Positions 7,281 through 8,773 of a stretch of DNA of 8,773 nucleotides are shown in pieces. The notes beneath the pieces were generated by a model. That model was not told where the DNA came from. It saw only the letters and a program-made list of their open reading frames with translations, and made no database searches. The position numbers were made by a program, and so were the translations under genes. Numbering within the stretch: the stretch's first letter is position 1; each line of letters starts with the position of its first letter. Source of the DNA: Candidatus Omnitrophota bacterium (GTDB lineage: Bacteria; Omnitrophota; Koll11; Zapsychrales; Fredricksoniimonadaceae). The stretch spans positions 1 to 8,773 of the forward strand of contig JAHFGF010000063.1 of assembly GCA_023247595.1 (NCBI GenBank), given 5' to 3'.

Positions 7281-7337
7281 GGGGAGGAAATTACGATTAA
7301 GCAATATCAAGTTCAATTAGAAAGCCGGTCCCTATGA
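7281..7337 (+). promoter_or_regulatory. Orphan strong Shine-Dalgarno and possible leader ORF before the DUF819 gene
   Basis: GGGGAGG at 7281-7287 is a near-perfect ribosome-binding site, but no ATG, GTG or TTG lies 5-12 bases after it. The codon at the right distance is ATT (7296-7298). Read from there, a 13-codon frame ends in TGA at 7335-7337 and overlaps the DUF819 ATG at 7334 as ATGA. The site could drive a short non-AUG leader peptide that feeds ribosomes to the DUF819 start by coupling, or it could be relic sequence. The DUF819 frame itself has a stop at 7298-7300, so its start cannot lie near this site. Confidence 0.3.
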
Positions 7338-8506
7338 TTCGCAGCCCGTGGGCAACCATTGCTGTCTTGTTAAGCATTGAACTATTTGTCTTGTGGTTTT
7401 CATCCCTGCCTCGTTTTAAGAAATGGTTTGAATTTGTTCCTGCCTTGTTCTGGATTTATTTTCTTCCGATGCTGGCTTCAACGTTTGGACTGCTAGATCC
7501 GAAAAGTTCTGTCTATGGCCCAATAACAAATTGGATCTTGCCGGCGAGTTTATTTTTGTTATTAGTTTCCGTTGATGTCCGGGCGATTATGCGTTTGGGC
7601 AAACCGGCTTTGATTATGTTCTTCGCCGGGAGCGCGGCGTTTGTTTTGGGCGCGCCGGTTGTTTTCTTTATTTTAAAAGGCTGGATAGGTTCCCAGTTTT
7701 GGTCGGGTTTTGGCGCGTTATGCGGTTCCTGGACGGGAGGAAGCGCCAACATGATCGCGGTCAAAGAAGCGTTGAGCGTTCCGGATTCGGTTTTCTTGCC
7801 TATGGTGGTGGTTGATACCATTGTTCCTTACGCTTGGATGGCTATTTTGGTTGTCTTTGTGGGAAGCCAGCCGATGTTTGACCGCTGGAATCAGTCGGAC
7901 CGACGCATCTTGGATCAATTATCCCGCAAAAGTAAACAGCCTGGAAATACCAAAATCAATTTGCCCGCGTTTAACGTCCGGATGACCATATTGATTGTGT
8001 TTATTGCTTTTGCGGCCAGTTTTCTCACGCAATATATTTCTAAATTTTTGCCTGTTATTAAAGATGTAGTTTCCCCGTTTGCCTGGACCGTGATTTTGGT
8101 TTCGTTGCTGGCGATTGCCTGTTCCTTGACGCCGGCTAAAAATCTGGAACGTCATGGTTCCATGAAAATTGGATATTGGATGCTGTATTTTGTTTTAACA
8201 TCCATCGGCGCCAAGGCCAGTTTAACGGATATCGGCTCGACGTTTATTTTGATCATCGCCGGTTTTATGATGGTTATAATTCACGCGGCGGTGATGATTG
8301 GTGTGGCCCGATTAATCCGCGCGCCGTTATTTCTGGTTGCCGCGGCCAGTCAGGCAAATATCGGAGGAGTCGCCTCCGCATCCATTGTGGCCGAATTGTA
8401 TCAGCCGGGGCTTGCTTCCGTCGGATTATTGCTGGCCATTTTAGGAAACATTGTCGGAACGTATCTGGGCATACTATGTGGGCAACTTTGTCGGATGTTG
8501 ATTTGA
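7334..8506 (+). CDS. DUF819 (YjcL-like) integral membrane protein, candidate transporter
   Basis: This 390-residue polytopic membrane protein matches the DUF819/YjcL family in length and motifs. About ten hydrophobic segments can be seen, at roughly 7-23, 34-52, 66-80, 91-115, 121-140, 152-176, 215-236, 246-264, 277-313 and 315-385 (the last two spans cover several helices). A charged cytoplasmic-type loop at about 178-212 splits the protein into two halves. Each half has a Gly/Ser/Ala-rich unwound-helix-like motif: 'GSWTGGSANMIAV' (131-143) and 'ASQANIGGVASASIVA' (338-353). This suggests a duplicated transporter fold. I know of no established substrate for the family. It is last in the cell-wall operon, 58 bases after the phosphoesterase. 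That position, next to an exported endopeptidase and a cytoplasmic epimerase, suggests dipeptide import; this is inference. The weak ribosome-binding site at its ATG may be offset by coupling to an upstream leader. Confidence 0.88.
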   Translation: MIRSPWATIAVLLSIELFVLWFSSLPRFKKWFEFVPALFWIYFLPMLASTFGLLDPKSSVYGPITNWILPASLFLLLVSVDVRAIMRLGKPALIMFFAGSAAFVLGAPVVFFILKGWIGSQFWSGFGALCGSWTGGSANMIAVKEALSVPDSVFLPMVVVDTIVPYAWMAILVVFVGSQPMFDRWNQSDRRILDQLSRKSKQPGNTKINLPAFNVRMTILIVFIAFAASFLTQYISKFLPVIKDVVSPFAWTVILVSLLAIACSLTPAKNLERHGSMKIGYWMLYFVLTSIGAKASLTDIGSTFILIIAGFMMVIIHAAVMIGVARLIRAPLFLVAAASQANIGGVASASIVAELYQPGLASVGLLLAILGNIVGTYLGILCGQLCRMLI

Positions 8507-8773
8507 GTTTCCTCTAGGTTTGAGAGGGAGACCTGTAACAAATTGCATAGTTTTTCGATGTTTATATTAAATTCTATGTTGATATTCAAGAAGTCACGAT
8601 CAATTGCCCCGTCATATTTATCCGCATCGTAATCAACCACAACCTTTTCCACGACCGTTAATACCAGTTGTCGTTTTTGTTCAAACGTATACGAATGCAA
8701 CCCTTTCCTAAGCCCTTCGGTAACTGCCCGGATTGTATACAAGAACCGTTCTAACTTTTGCTCTCCATTAATG
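8401..8773 (-). CDS. Serine site-specific recombinase, C-terminal part, cut by window edge
   Basis: On the minus strand the frame is open from the right edge to a TGA at 8403-8401, giving about 124 residues. The stretch encoded at about 8550-8770 ('GEQKLERFLYTIRAV', 'YTFEQKRQLVLTVVEKVVVDYD') matches the C-terminal region of large serine recombinases: a coiled-coil helix, then 'fe.Kr.ll..vv..V.vd', then a short strand pair. These enzymes integrate, excise or invert DNA. The catalytic serine domain and any zinc-ribbon would lie off the right edge. A TTG at 8742 is in frame, but reading continues upstream, so it is not the true start. The last ~35 codons overlap the DUF819 gene antisense and do not look like recombinase, so the native end may be lost. 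Local GC is about 39% by hand count, lower than in the operon's epimerase gene, which fits a mobile origin. Whether the gene is intact cannot be seen. Confidence 0.6.
   Translation of the reverse strand, partial: INGEQKLERFLYTIRAVTEGLRKGLHSYTFEQKRQLVLTVVEKVVVDYDADKYDGAIDRDFLNINIEFNINIEKLCNLLQVSLSNLEETQINIRQSCPHSMPRYVPTMFPKMASNNPTEASPG

Noticed and set aside
8176..8517. Plus-strand frame of 113 codons inside the DUF819 gene
   Set aside because: It is a shifted-frame shadow of the DUF819 C-terminal half, rich in Arg/Gly/Tyr and with no family resemblance.
8508..8530. Hairpin (core CCTCT / AGAGG) just after the DUF819 stop as a terminator
   Set aside because: The stem is short, partly G-T wobble, and no T run follows on either strand. 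It also lies inside the recombinase frame.
1..8773. CRISPR arrays, tRNA or rRNA genes, insertion-sequence ends
   Set aside because: I saw no regularly spaced repeats, no cloverleaf-like or rRNA-like stretches and no paired terminal inverted repeats with a transposase.

Overview
The window looks like chromosomal DNA from an uncultured Gram-negative bacterium. Evidence for an envelope with a periplasm is a MacA/MacB-type tripartite efflux pair, one protein with a Sec signal peptide and one with a twin-arginine (Tat) signal. GC is moderate and uneven: hand counts give about 55% in part of the epimerase gene, about 33% in the middle of the phosphoesterase gene and about 39% at the right edge. The gene mix and protein style would fit the PVC/Omnitrophota neighbourhood, but no gene here fixes the taxon, so this is a weak guess.

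Layout. (1) Positions 1-2321 hold the 3' end of a MacA-like periplasmic adaptor and a complete MacB-type ABC transporter, one base apart on the + strand. No TolC-like outer-membrane gene follows. (2) Positions 2352-3499 hold a predicted sigma70-type promoter, a class I SAM-dependent methyltransferase and an OsmC-family peroxidase-like protein with a strong Shine-Dalgarno. (3) Positions 3549-8506 hold a tightly packed + strand operon. It begins with a palindrome that overlaps an extended -10 promoter. It then encodes a small uncharacterised protein, a secreted four-domain NlpC/P60 endopeptidase, an L-Ala-D/L-Glu-type dipeptide epimerase, a Tat-exported YkuE-like metallophosphoesterase and a DUF819 membrane protein. 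The first three junctions are ATGA, TGATG and ATGA overlaps. (4) Positions 8401-8773 on the - strand hold the C-terminal part of a serine recombinase that enters from the right edge and runs antisense into the end of the DUF819 gene.

How the genes may work together. The operon resembles the B. subtilis ykf logic, in which an NlpC/P60 enzyme releases dipeptides from peptidoglycan stem peptides and an Ala-Glu epimerase makes them usable. Here the endopeptidase is exported and the epimerase is cytoplasmic, so a dipeptide importer is needed between them. No ABC peptide importer is present in the window, and the DUF819 protein occupies that position. The hypothesis that this DUF819 protein imports murein peptides is the most interesting idea in the window. 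It is inferred from gene context only.
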